DNA from: Smittia aterrima
Taxonomy: Eukaryota > Arthropoda > Insecta > Diptera > Chironomidae
Direction: 5' to 3'
Length of the DNA stretch: 64,000 bases
Assembly (NCBI GenBank): GCA_033063855.1
Contig: CP093829.1
Coordinates: 3,234,243 to 3,298,242 of the forward strand
The notes below the pieces were generated by a model. The model was not told where the DNA came from. It searched no databases and saw only the letters and a list, made by a program, of their open reading frames with translations. Every line of letters starts with the position of its first letter. Position 1 is the stretch's first letter. A program made the translations under genes and the position numbers. Positions 36,771 through 49,142 of the stretch are shown one piece after another.

Positions 36771-39700
36771 ATGTTTGTTTCGTATTGGCTTCTAATATTT
36801 CCTTTAATTCTGTGCGTGAATCAAGTGATTTCTATACCAAATGATATAGCGTTGCTCAAAGAGAACTTCTTCGCGAATTTAATCGAAGAAACTCGTGAGA
36901 TATCGTCACAGAAATTGACTGATGACATCGAACGCGAAATAAATCTGAAAATCGAAGGATTTCTTGAGGTCATCGGCGAGACACCAACAGAATCGTCACG
37001 TAAACGTCGTGAAACAAACGATTTGCTTCTCAATGAAAAAAGTGAGTTAGAAATTAAAGCCTCGGAGGGTTTCTTCAAATTTATTTCAATGCGAACCACG
37101 TGCGCGGCATCAATCGAACCCAAATAACTCCATTTTCATATTTCCCGATTGATGAGCATCTAAGTACTTGAAAAATCGCCCAGTGTTCATTTTGACATCT
37201 TCTCCGTCTCCTCCTTCGTCTTCCATTATCTCCTCGAATCCTTGGAACCGACAAAATTTCTCGTCGACATCGTTATCACAATTTTCGATTTTTACAATTT
37301 TGAATTTTTGCCATTGCCAACTTCTTATTGTCCGAGAAACTTCCTGAACATTTTCCTTATCTCCCTCGATGCAAATCACTCCGGGTTTACCCGGCCACAT
37401 GAAGCCGCTTAGATTCCCTTTGCACAACTTCATTATATTCTGACGTTTGATTTTACTGTAAATATGATGAGACCAGAACCACACACGTTCCATCTCCATT
37501 GCTGACACTTCTTCTTTTGCCTTCTCTGCAACTGTTGGAGTTGCAATAATATCTTCGATGTTATCCTGTAACCAGCTCACGACTTGATAGATGTACGGGT
37601 CGTTCTTATCGATTTCTGTTGAAATATAATTTTCCATCGCTTGTTTTATTAAATTCTCTTGAACTTTGTTAAGCGAATTTGTCCGAATTGTAAATTGAGG
37701 AAGATCGTGAGTTGGATAGAGTTGACCAAGCATGACACTAAGTTCCATTTTAATGCTTTCAGTCATTTGTATCTTAATACGAAAGTCAAGCTTCTCGTCA
37801 ACGCTCTTTCGTGTTCCGCTTAGAAATTCATGAATCACGTCGATGAGCATTGAGTTGTCAGTTTGAAACTCGCCAGGCAATGAGTAAATCGATTTGAGCA
37901 TTTCATATTCTTCCGATTGCTTTCGTAAGCTCTCTCGAAGTAGCACCAGCTGAATCATCTCAAGTTTGGTCGACATATCTGCGAAGTAAAGAAAAATTAA
38001 AGTTTCAATTTTCTTTTAATTTTAGCAAACGACATTTTCATTCTGAAAGGCTTTACGAGTCAAGGCTTCGTTCCAGTCAATTACCCGCAAGATATTTGCT
38101 TATTCAAAGTTGACGGAAAGAAGTTCGCCGCTGGATTGACTTATGGCAAAGCAACGAATGGAACAACAGGAGTCAACAAGTTAGTGATTTTTCTTCGAGA
38201 AAACCAAGCGTTCCGTGAGATTTATGAATACTCGTCGACTTATCTGACAACGATTGACTGCAGCGAAATAAATGGAGCAGGATTCGTTGCAGTTGTCAAC
38301 TCAATAAAGCAAAAAGACATCACACGACCTGATCAAATCCTTGAAATTGGTTCTTTTATCGTTAGAATTAAATTAGAGAGTTCGGGAGAACCGAAAGCTG
38401 AGGTTTTACAAAAGATTGCACAGTTAAATCAAAATGGAGTCACATTATGGTCGAGAAGCGATGACTTGTATCTCGTCTTCTCTTACAATACTTTCCCAAC
38501 GTCTCCTCTTACAATCTGCGTAATTTACAAGCTAACGGGCACAAGCTTCGCTCCCATTGACGATTTGCCTTGTCAGAACTCTCGATTTATTGAAATATTC
38601 ACCGTTAATCACAATTTGATGGTTCTTATCGGCAACCATCGAGCGAACAATGGAACGACAAACACATTCTCGAAAATCATGAGATACGATTTAGATCAAA
38701 TGCGATTCATTGAGCATCAGTCGATTGAGACGTACGCTGCGACGGTTGGAAGATATTTCTTCATCGATCATCAGAATCAAAGGCAACACTTTCTCTTCAT
38801 TGGAAACAATTTTGAACTCAACAATGAATTCGATGTGATTAATTATGACAAGCCATCGATGATCTACAAATATGCGAACGGATATTTCACTCCAATGCAG
38901 ACAATCAGCGTTAGCCACGTTCAGTCAGTGCTTGCAATTGTAAGTTCATTTGATAATTGAAATGATTAAAATTAATTTAACTTTTCTTTATCTTTCAGGA
39001 CGGAAACGGAAAATTTAATCTTCTCGTTGCTTCAGAAGACCGAGACGTTCAAATTTTCTACTTCGACGGTTGGAAGTTCCAAGAGTCACCAATTGAGTTT
39101 ACTGGCGATTCTTTTGGTTCGGGAGTTGTTAAAATGAGAGCTTATGATGACATTATCCCAGGAACTACAACGATTGGTGAGAATTGCTTTAATTTCTTTT
39201 ATTTTAATTCTAAAACTTTCTTCTTTTAGTCCTTGCAAATCGAGACTCATTCGACCCAACATTTAACGTTTACACTCCGATCTACGCTGTCAAGAATGAT
39301 ACTTCACGTCTCAAATCGAGTATTAGCAAATGGTGTAACGACGCTTTCGAACGAGCTCTAGCGTTTGACATCGACAAAGCTGAGAAAAGCCTTAAAGCGA
39401 CCTCTGAGCTTTTAAATCCTGAGAATAATCACGCCAACTTTACTGGAAAGGTCTCACTCACTAATTCGACAGTAATAACAATCTCGGCTAAAGAATTCAA
39501 AGGAAGAAAAGTTTCTTTCAATAGCGAGACAGCTTTGCGGTTTCATCAGCTGTCAAATCGATTATCTCAGCTATCAACTTCAGCTCAACACGTGTCAAAT
39601 AAAATTAGTTTCACGAAAGCAACGCAAAGAATGAAACGACAAGCGCCTCCTCAAATGCTCGTCAAAACATTAATCGTTGATGGGCCAATTAAACTTGAAA

Positions 39701-42700
39701 GTATTAACGGAAATCCAATTAGTGACTTAGTTTACAAATCGATTCAAAGAAACCCGAGCTTACAAGATATCATCGCTAAAAATATCTTCGTGAACCAACA
39801 TCTCACGCTCCTTGGAAAAGTTGATGGAATTGAGGTTGCTGCTGACAACATTTTACTCAGTCAACCAGAGCAAGTCTTAAGATCAGTTGCACTTGAGAAG
39901 GTGGAAGCGACCACAGTCTCTGGCTTGTCTCTAGTCAATTCGAAACATTTCGGAGATTTCCTAACTCAACTAAGACGAAAAGTCGATAGAAAAATTCCAA
40001 ACCAAATTCACAGGCTCAAAGCGGATTCGATATCGATAGGAAGATTCCTAAATGAAAGAAACTTCACTGCATTGTCTATCAACTCCTTGAAAACGGTTGG
40101 AGATCAATTCATGACTGGCTCGACAGATATTGGAAAGCTCAGAGCAAACAGCATTGTTTTCCAAAAGGATCCTCAATTTCACAAAATCTCAAATATTTCA
40201 ATCAGTGAGCTCATCAATATCGAAGACACTCGCGAGCGAATTGATATTCATCAAAATATAAGATTCACTCAGGACCTCTCAACAAATCGGCTTTTTGTTA
40301 CTAAGAGGATTAAAAATCTCAAAGTGAAGAATGGTCAACTACAAGTGTTGAGAAAGAAAGGTCCAGCCAGGCAAGTCGTCACAGGCGAGAAATTCTTCGA
40401 CGTTGTTCATTTGCAGTCCCCAATTCTGCTTCAAGGAAAGATTGAGAGTAAAACTTTACAGAAAATGAATCCAATCGCGAGTATCAATGAGAATATTGTT
40501 GTTCAAGGAGATTACAAAATCACAGGACCAGTAACGATTCGAAGATTTGTTAAGTCAACTGAGGACATCGCTTCGTCAAATCCGAAACTTACGTTGAAGA
40601 ATTTAATCGAAAATGGTCTCAGCTTGCGCAACTCAGTCGTCACGAAGAACAATTTGGTGTTCCAGAATGTTGTTGAAGTCAGAAGAAATCTTAACGCAAT
40701 TTCATTGAATGGCAAACCAGTCGCGACTTTCGTTAAATCGAACTTTGATGGTCTTCAAGTCATTAAAGGAGTGAAAACTTTCAAGAGCAGTCTTGGAGTA
40801 CATGGAGGCATTGTCAACGCTGACTTGATTAACGATGTTGACGTGAATCTACTAAACAAAACGGTTTTAAAACGATCGAGTCGTGCAGCTCAGTTCATCG
40901 ATGGGAATGTTGAGATGATCGCACTTGAAACGCCAATGCTCGTCTCGCCGAACTTCAATGTGAACGGAAAAAGCTCTGACTTGTTACTTAATGTTAACAA
41001 GAAGCAAGAGCTTAATAAAATTACTTTGCCTGTAGGAAAAGTCCGATCGCTCAAAGCTTCACAAGTCCATCAAAGCACCGAAGGAAAAATCTTTGGAAAC
41101 AACTTGAATAAAATGATCGATGACGTTGTCACGAAGGATTCGTTGGCTGAAGGAGTTTACATCGCTGACAAGACCTTTACAGATCTGAATGTAGAGCATT
41201 TGACATTCAGCGAAGTAAACGAATGGAAATCGATAGTCGCCAACTACGAGCAATCAATCGCACAAAACTTAGTTTATATTGGAGATCGCCAATTCGAAAA
41301 ACCAATGAATGTTGATAGTCTTCACGTAACAGGAACAATCAACGACGTGACCCACTACGACATGATTTACAATTGGCTTCAAGTTGAAGGTGATCAGACA
41401 TTTACTGCGCCACAAGAGATCTCGTCGATTGAGATTGAAAACAATTTGGTTCTCATGAAGGAAACGATTAATGAAGCTAACATTGGGCAAAGGATTGCAG
41501 AATCGATTTGGATTGACGAACCGATTGACATTGAGAACCTTGTGTTCGAGAAGGACATCGTAGTGAGAGGAAGGATTGTAGCAGAAACAGTAAACGACAT
41601 GAAGCTCAACGGAAATTTGATCCTCAACAATACAAATGTTCTTCAAACGATTCCTAAGATCGAGGTTGCTGATCTCGATGTCAGTTACATCAATTTCACT
41701 AACCTCAATGGAATCGATCTCGTTGGACTCACGAACGCGTTCAATCCTTCCGACACATCCAGCAGCTTAAATATCACAGGAACTGCTCGATTTAATCAAC
41801 TGAATGTGTCTCATCTAAATAATGAAGACCTTCAACAAGTCATTGACGTCGTTTGGATGGCAGATCAAAACGTGGTTCTCACTGGAGAAGACATTCGATT
41901 TAAAACTGTCGACAGTCAAGGATCAATCAATTCAAATGTAAGTTAAGTTACTTTTTTTCAAATTTTAGATCTAATCCTTGTTACTTCTTTAATTCCCTAG
42001 TTCCTAAATGGTAGAGATCTTTATGAACACTACACGGACTACTTCAGTCTTTCCAAAACTCAGAATATTCTCACATTTATCAACGTGAAAGGAAACATTG
42101 ACATTTTGCAAGGCCTTCAGACTGAGAAAACAATTCTCTCTGGAGTAATCAAAACTGACCTTCTGTAAGTAATCACTTTATGAGTAAGATGACTTAATAA
42201 TAATCACTAGTTAGCTAAGAACGACTAGAATATCAATTCGCGCGTGAAAATATTTTGTTTTGTTTTGATTTGTGTTTGAAAACTAGAAAAACGTTAAAAG
42301 TTTGAACTCGAATTTTTCGAAAGCTTGCAGAATAATATTTTTATGAAAAGCAAGCCTTAAACAAATTATTTCTTTTATTGATTTAGAAACGAGAGCGACG
42401 GCTTAGATCTTAAAAATTTCGCAAATGAAGTCTTCCGATTGGACAAACCGCAAACCATCAAAAGCAACTGGAGCTTTAAGAAGATTATCATCGAAGGAGA
42501 TTACAACGGAACGATTAATGGATTGAATTTCTTCAACGATGTTCTTCACGTTGGAAATTTGAATACAGCGAGATTCGAAGGAAGAAAAGAATTTAACACG
42601 CTCCATACTGATGACATCAAGACTCAGTTTGTGAATGAAATTGAAATTATGCCCTGGATCGATAATGCTGTTTACTTAAATAAAAACGAACCACAAACAA

Positions 42701-44199
42701 TCTCCGGTCAACTATTGATGGCAGAAGCAGACTTCTACGGGGATCTTCAAGTTGATGGAACGTGTAACGATGTCGTCATCAACCCACAAACAGTTCTTAT
42801 CAAATCGAGAGACGGTCAAGTCATAAACGGAGATCTCACAATCGTTACTATGAAAGACGGCAAACCCAGGTCGAGTTTGATTGAAAAACTTGATTTGACT
42901 CACGGAATCAACGGCAGGAACTTCAATGAAGCTTACGCCAACACGTTCAAGCAAACAGACACTGCAATTGATTCAAAAAGAATTATCTTTGATGACACTT
43001 TGCTAGCCAGCTCCGTCGACATCAACAAAAATATCTACGGAGTAAACGTTGCAGATTTCCTTAAGAAATCAGATGAAAGCTCCGAACTCATGGAATTCCA
43101 AAGAAATCTAAAGGCACTTGAATCCGTTGGTGATAGCTTGAGAAGCAGCTTGGATGATGTAGCTGTCGAATTGAATCATTTTGAGTATCATCAGTCACTT
43201 CACGGTGTGAATATTCAGAAAACAGTTCCACTGAAGATTCAAAAAGGGCCAACAATCGAATATGTCATCGCAGTCCACGAGAGAGACACAAATAATTCAT
43301 TCGAAGTAATTAAATTTTATCGATGGGATCGAGAGCTTCACTCGTTCGTCAATGATTCAACGATAACTCCACTTCAGTACAATCTCGCATCCTATCAAGT
43401 CAGCAAACTTGATAAAGTTGTTCAGAAAGGGATCGAACATCTTTTCGTAGAAATCTTCGACAAAACATTGAACAAGTTCTTACAAAATTTAATGACTTAC
43501 AACGAACAGAGCAAGACTTTTATTAATGTTGGTGTAAATCATCAAACTACAAATAGTTCGCTGCTTTTCACACTTGCCGATGGCTCCAGTCTTTGCTACG
43601 GCGGAATTTTCCCTTCATTTAGTGACTATCACATCATTTGCGAAGACTTGGATCTTCCAACCGTCGTGATGACTAATCCAATTCGAATGGCCTCGTCTCA
43701 GGATGAATTAGTTATTCTGTTGACTGAAGACCATCAACTGCAAATTTGGAATCTACAACAGCTCCGACAAGTTCTTAAAGTCATGAATCCGCAAAGTCAC
43801 GCGAGCGTTCGATTCCAAGGAAAATATTACATTGCTGTCACTTCCGACAAAGTCGAGCAATCGATTCATCATGGATCGATTGAAATATTTGAGAGCTCTG
43901 ATGTCGTTATCAACTTTGTTCACGTTCAATCCTTTGAAATGGAGAACCCTTTCATGGTTCAATTCTCAGTAATCCCATCAGGCGATTTAATGCTTTACAT
44001 TCTCACAAAGAATCCTGGAAAGGCTTTGAGCATTTATCAATTTGCTGGTGCAAGTTACTTCGTTGAAAACACAGGAAGCTCGACAATCGTCAATACAGGA
44101 ACTCATCTCAGCACAATCACAATCGATGAAAAGACGCAGTTCATCGCAATTATCTCCGGAGAGGTTTTCATAATCGAAGTTATTCTCAATGAATATTAA
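36771..44199 (+). CDS. Giant secreted repeat protein, possible Nasrat/Polehole/Closca-like eggshell protein
   Basis: Six exons: 36771-37041, 38026-38939, 38999-39176, 39230-41937, 42001-42164 and 42387-44199. They splice in frame to 2015 residues. A signal peptide (MFVSYWLLIFPLILC) leads into a helical acidic segment and a furin-like RKRR at 77-80. Residues about 91-450 are beta-rich with motifs such as DICLFKVDGKKF and LNLLVA-type strands, suggesting an EAR/EPTP-like propeller. A second basic site, RMKR, lies at 588-591. About 1,000 residues of irregular 40-60-residue repeats follow, each with an INGxxL-type turn (SINGNPISDLV, LNGKPVATFV, LNGIDLVGL) and a Q.I.G...F stretch. The last 320 or so residues again look propeller-like (EVIKFYRWD, LQIWNLQQLRQV). 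I recognise no named domain with certainty. The architecture recalls dipteran vitelline-membrane proteins of the Nasrat/Polehole/Closca type; this is inference. The RWDD2-like gene lies antisense in intron 1. Confidence 0.75.
37080..37085 (-). terminator. Polyadenylation hexamer of the nested RWDD2-like gene
   Basis: AATAAA on the minus strand, 24 bases after the stop and inside the host gene's first intron, so the nested transcript can end before reaching host exon 1. Confidence 0.45.
37110..37976 (-). CDS. RWDD2-like protein (RWD plus DUF1115)
   Basis: Single-exon gene for 288 residues. The N-terminal 125 or so residues form an RWD domain (EEYEMLKSIYSLPGEF, YPTHDLPQFTIRT, then a helix ending YISTEI). 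The C-terminal half matches the RWDD2/DUF1115 plan (VWFWSHHIYSKIKRQNIMK, NLSGFMWPGKPGVICIEG, SWQWQKFKI, RFFKYLDAHQSG). RWD domains usually bind protein partners; the cellular role of RWDD2 proteins is unclear. The whole coding region lies antisense in the first intron (37042-38025) of the giant secreted protein gene. An acceptor-like CGCAG just before the ATG hints at a 5' UTR intron. A minus-strand AATAAA (37080-37085) follows the stop by 24 bases, still inside the host intron. Confidence 0.85.
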   Translation of the reverse strand: MSTKLEMIQLVLLRESLRKQSEEYEMLKSIYSLPGEFQTDNSMLIDVIHEFLSGTRKSVDEKLDFRIKIQMTESIKMELSVMLGQLYPTHDLPQFTIRTNSLNKVQENLIKQAMENYISTEIDKNDPYIYQVVSWLQDNIEDIIATPTVAEKAKEEVSAMEMERVWFWSHHIYSKIKRQNIMKLCKGNLSGFMWPGKPGVICIEGDKENVQEVSRTIRSWQWQKFKIVKIENCDNDVDEKFCRFQGFEEIMEDEGGDGEDVKMNTGRFFKYLDAHQSGNMKMELFGFD

Positions 44200-44250
44200 A
44201 ATTTATTTTTCTCATCATGAAGTTATGATGAAAAGTTTTGTAATTTATTG

Positions 44251-44256
44251 AATAAA
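44251..44256 (+). terminator. Polyadenylation hexamer of the giant secreted protein gene
   Basis: AATAAA about 50 bases after the stop, with an overlapping second copy in AATAAAATAAA. Confidence 0.5.
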
Positions 44257-44259
44257 ATA

Positions 44260-47200
44260 AATTCGTTTTCTTGTCATGAATTGAAGTACAAAGCAAACTG
44301 TTGCTCAACTAATGATTTTCTTTAAGAGAGAAATGCTCAATCTCACATTTAGATGTCAGTCGAATGAATTTGTTCTTTTTCTTTTGATCGAAGCGAATTC
44401 ACGAGTCTGACTTTTTCTGCTCTCACTCACATTCAAAAGTTTATTTCTGTCCTAATGTTCGACGAGAACAGATGAAAGAGAAAACGAGGAGAAGAAATGA
44501 AAATAAATCTGAAGAAACGAGCTCACGTGAACTTGAGAAAGTTTGGAGAATTTTTTTGTTTGTAACAGAAAGAAACAAAACCAGATGTTTAGCCGTTGGA
44601 CGATAACCGCGACATGCATGCGTTTCGTTCTCATTTATTTTTGACGCTCGGTTGATTAAAGCTTAGATTTACCTTGTAATTGCTTGACAATTATGTTCGA
44701 GTTTGGCTACTAACAAAACACGAGCTTATATCGCACGAAGGGCTCACAATCTGATTCATTTAACATTGAACAATTTTGCAATTATCATGTCACTCCTGAA
44801 ATAATCGAATTATTTTTATTTTGCCAATGTTTTCGCATTCCTGTCGGAGATGATTGAGGGAAAATTGTACAATTCTGTTCGCATGCATTATTGATAAGCA
44901 TTTTTGAATATTTATCAATAAAAAAGAATCGAGCACACAACAACGTGTTCAATGTTTTCTCGATTCGATTTTTCGACTTGAAATACCAACAAGAATTGAT
45001 TTTATTTTCCATTAATTGGCTCGTTGACTCTCTCTCATGACTATTTTCACAGTTTTTTTTTACAATAAAAATTTTATTGACGGCAAAAAAATTGTTTTTC
45101 ACGATTTGCTCTTCAAATTTAATTCTTCCCGAGAGTTGCGATAAATTGTTCACGAGCAGATAGAGTTCGACATTGTTGAAACATGAGAAGTTTATCATGA
45201 AAGTTGAGCTTGCAGGGTGACTAGTTGAAGCTAGTCTCATCATCTATCATTAATTCTAAATTGGATCTAATTCATAATGTGCTCATGCAATGAAGAAACT
45301 ATCAATCTCAGCAGCAGCTGATGACGGCAATTTGTTACTGGAATGAAGTTCTTACTTCAAACTCTCATCCAAGAAGTGAACATGCACTTACGCTGTGATT
45401 TGAGCTGAAAAGTTCGCTGATCTTTGATGTGGCTGTGAACTAAACAAATTAAGTTAATTTATTTTTCATAGCGCGCGCTTGATAATTTGATTTAAATGGA
45501 GCGCGTCGAAAGCTTTAAACTCAAACTCACCAAAAAAAATCTTCTTCGAGATTCAAGTCAATTTATCAACGAGTAAACGCAAAAGCTTTTTGAATTGCTA
45601 AGACAATAAAAGAAATTGTTATTACTCGCTGTACCCTCGAAAACGTTTTCATTCTCGTTCATCTTCACATTATTTTTATTTTCTCCCTTTCGAATAATTT
45701 ATATGAAATAAATCTTAACCAACTCGTGGCGCATTTAGTTGGGAAATTTATGGAGCGAATCTTTTCCCAAAGTCTGGAAGTGAGATCGGTTAATCAGTCG
45801 TTTGAACATTGCGGACTTATCATTTCACTTGCATTCATGTTTCACTTGGAATTATCGACGAGACAGATTTTAAATGAGCTGCCACCACAAGACGAGAACT
45901 TAATCTCGTCGGAAACTATCATCAATTTGTCTTAATTGATTGCGCTTGAATTGTAAATATTTGAACGACACAATGACAATCAAATGACCCGGGTCCGCTA
46001 GTAAATGCCCGGGAAGAGATGAGAAAATCGATGGCTCTCCAATTACAGCAACTTCTCTCGTCTCTTAACAATCCAATTATCGAATTAGTTTCTGATTCCG
46101 ACTAGGCTTCGATTCAATTGGATTCGTTCTCCGCATTTAACTCCATTGTCCCACCGCAAAAGCTTTCAAATCTGCCCGAGCATGCACGTAAATATTTATG
46201 GTTTAGCATTCATCCGTTGCTTCGTCACAGCGTAATTTGATTGGAATTATGCTTTCTTTGTTCGAGATTCTGCTGCAGTTGTGAATGAAAAAACTTTAAA
46301 AGACATTTTCTGCAGTTTGTCTCGTTCTTGTCCACAGGGCAAATTATTGAAGTATCGTGAAAGTTGAAACTTCAAGGTTGAAAATAAAAAGACCGTCGCA
46401 AAGTTTTTAATTTCCTTTCGATATTTCCAACGACAGTCAAACCGCAAATTAGCAACAAAGCGTGACGAAAAGTCTCGCGAACAACCTTTAAACTTTTTAA
46501 ATTGAAACTCTTTCCCTATTTCTCAACTTTGTTTCCCCATAATTCACGAGCAGCACTTCATTGCAACACTTTCGAGGCACTTAAATATTTTATAATCTTA
46601 TCAGGCAGAAAACTTTTCAACGTCGACGTTTATTATGTGTCGGTGAAATGCAAATGTTCTTTAAACATGCAAAAAGCTTCTCAAGTGGATTTCCGCTGTT
46701 CTAAGAAGAATTCAATTTTAGTTTGCATGAGCTTCATCGTCATGAACACTTTACTTTAATTTGAATGTCTCTGTGGGGAGAGACTCCTTAAAAGGCTTCA
46801 AAGTGTCGATTAATTCATTTCAGCTTTTAACGCGAGTGGTTTGGGGTGGGTGAGAGAATTGTCGCGTTCTACTCATCCACAATTCAGACATTCACGCCCT
46901 AATGAGACTTTCCTCAAAGTCATTCAATCAAAGTGCTCTCAACAATGGAAACCTTGTTCATACAGCTGATGAGAAAGGAAATGAATTAACGACGTGATGA
47001 GTTCTAATCGAGAAATTAATGTTGCGACAAGCCGTCGAATGGAAAAATATTTATTCGTTCCGATGTTCGATCATAAACTTAATGACTTGGAAATGAAATG
47101 AATAGTCGAACAAATATTTAATTAATCGAACATCCATCGCGTGCTTGAAATGATAGCAAACCTTAGACGATGTAGAATTCATTCAATTAAGCTTAAAGCT

Positions 47201-49063
47201 CTTGAGTTTGCTTTGGATTTGACAAGTGAAGTAAAAGGTTCATCGAATTATTTAGATGGTTCGATAATGAGCAAATGTTTGCTCGAACAGAGCTTTGCTT
47301 GTCATAATAAAAACATTTAATGAACCATAAGTTTTACTGCAGATTTTATTTGTTATACTTCAAGATCAATAAATTAAAATCAATTCCGGCAAGACGCATT
47401 CGAATGCGAGTTATGACGATGGAGAAGGAGAGAAAGTCAAATAAATCGTTGGATTGCGATTAAACAAAGTCAATCGGCTAGAAAGAAATGATTTATTTAG
47501 AATGATGATTCTAACAAACGTCGAACCGAAGGCAAACCGTGGATAATTGGCTGATCTGATTTCACGATATTTATTGGCCTTTCAATCAGATTGCTTTTCG
47601 TTTGGAAAAGACAAAAGCGCGCTCATTCAAACTGATTTCGCTCTTTGAGATTAAAATCCGTGAATGATTGGAAAATTTCGTTTTTTTCCCTCTGACTTCT
47701 AATCAAGAAAATGCTTCGGGGGGTGAGTTCCACCGAATCGAAGATGCTTCTGTTTGCTTCGGTTGCCCGTTCTTCGGAGAAGATTGCGATTAAAAATTGA
47801 ATTTTCCTTTGTCAGTTGAACAACATTGCGAAACGAGCTAAAGTGAAGCTTGAATTATTCAACATCAACTCGAAGGCGAATTTCGCTTCTCTGTTTGATT
47901 TCCATCGAAATTATTTGAACAGCAGTCACTTTGTCATAATCGATACGAGTTTGTTCTGTTTTGATTATAAATACTCACTCGGCAACACATGTCGGATTTC
48001 CCTTAGCTTCGTCTTCAATCAAACGAATCAGGAAACTCTCGCTAGAGATATACAAAAGGTCCTTCCATCTCCAAAGAATTCATCAAACTCGAAACAGAAA
48101 ATCTCTAAGCTTTTACATTATCCTCGGCTTTGAGCCGATAAAATTTTCTTGTCTCCATTTGGACTCCATTTCATCAAAAACTTTTCGTCGTTCGAGACAT
48201 TTTTTTCATTATTTTCACGAATAAATCTGAGAATGGAATTGCAAATGGAGAATCAAGTTGAGCTCTCCTTCGTCTCTGTCCAAATAGAAATTCTCTCGCA
48301 TAAATCTCTTGAGTTCCTTTATCGAAAGTTATCGCTCGACTTCGTCTACTTTCCCCAATGCAAGTTTGTAAGGATTTTGTCGTCACGGCATTGCCCGTGA
48401 AGTGAGAATGGAACATGATATTCGATGTTGAACATTTTTACTTCCTTTCCGGTAAGGAACCGTTCATCGATAAAAGCTAAACATGCGATGAAAATAAACT
48501 AACAAGCAAATTTATTCCGACAACATTCTTTTCTTTCGAAGTTCAAAATGTAAACTTATTCACAATTTAACTGCTGCGAAGGTGAAGAATCGTAACGGAG
48601 CTGTTTAGCGAAACTGTGAGATGAATAATTCATCAAAAAGTCATTGCGGAGATTAGTGGAGAGCTCAAGTGGAAACAACGAATATAAATCGTCCAAGCAT
48701 GAACGACAGTTGGACGAACCCTCTCCGTCTCCGATGATCATTATGGCAAATTTAAATAAAACAAAAATATTTTCTTCGCTTTACATTGAGCGCAACAAAA
48801 AAATTGTGAGATTCTCCGTCCTGTGAAGTGAAAAAGGGTTCGAATATTTCTCGGCTCATTAATCTTTCAAGGATTGATCACGTTATGCAACTGATGCTCC
48901 TTTAGAGCTTTCAATTCCCTTTAAAACCTTCAAGAAACAATGTTTGTCAATTCCCTCATTTCCTATGAAAACGATTGCGAAGCTGACGAGTCGTCAGTGA
49001 CGACAGAAAGTCATTAAATTTCTGCGGAGAGTAATTGATTACTTTTACGAAATTTCTTATCAA
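44260..49063. other. Gene-poor stretch, no supported gene
   Basis: About 4.8 kb without a supported gene. Short open frames (for example near 44785-45243 on the minus strand and 47816-48224 on the plus strand) have AT-driven composition, no motifs and no sensible splice partners. No RNA gene or mobile element is seen. Confidence 0.6.
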
Positions 49064-49142
49064 TATTCGAGAGCAAATAAAAAGCGACGCAGAAAGTTTG
49101 AATCGCACAAACAAGTGAAGTGATTCAAACAGAGACGAAGTG
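49064..49142 (+). promoter_or_regulatory. Putative core promoter and 5' UTR of lectin gene 1
   Basis: An A-rich TATA-like word (CAAATAAAAAGCG) lies about 65 bases before the ATG. The stretch from here to the start codon is repeated almost unchanged before lectin gene 2, while sequence further upstream is not. The duplication therefore carried little more than the core promoter. The start site itself cannot be read from sequence alone. Confidence 0.4.

Noticed and set aside
41269..41646. Minus-strand frames inside the giant protein gene
   Set aside because: Shadows of the long plus-strand exon, whose frame is supported by splice joins on both sides.
44785..45243. 152-codon minus-strand frame
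   Set aside because: Asn/Ser/Lys-rich chance frame in AT-rich DNA, no signal peptide or domain.
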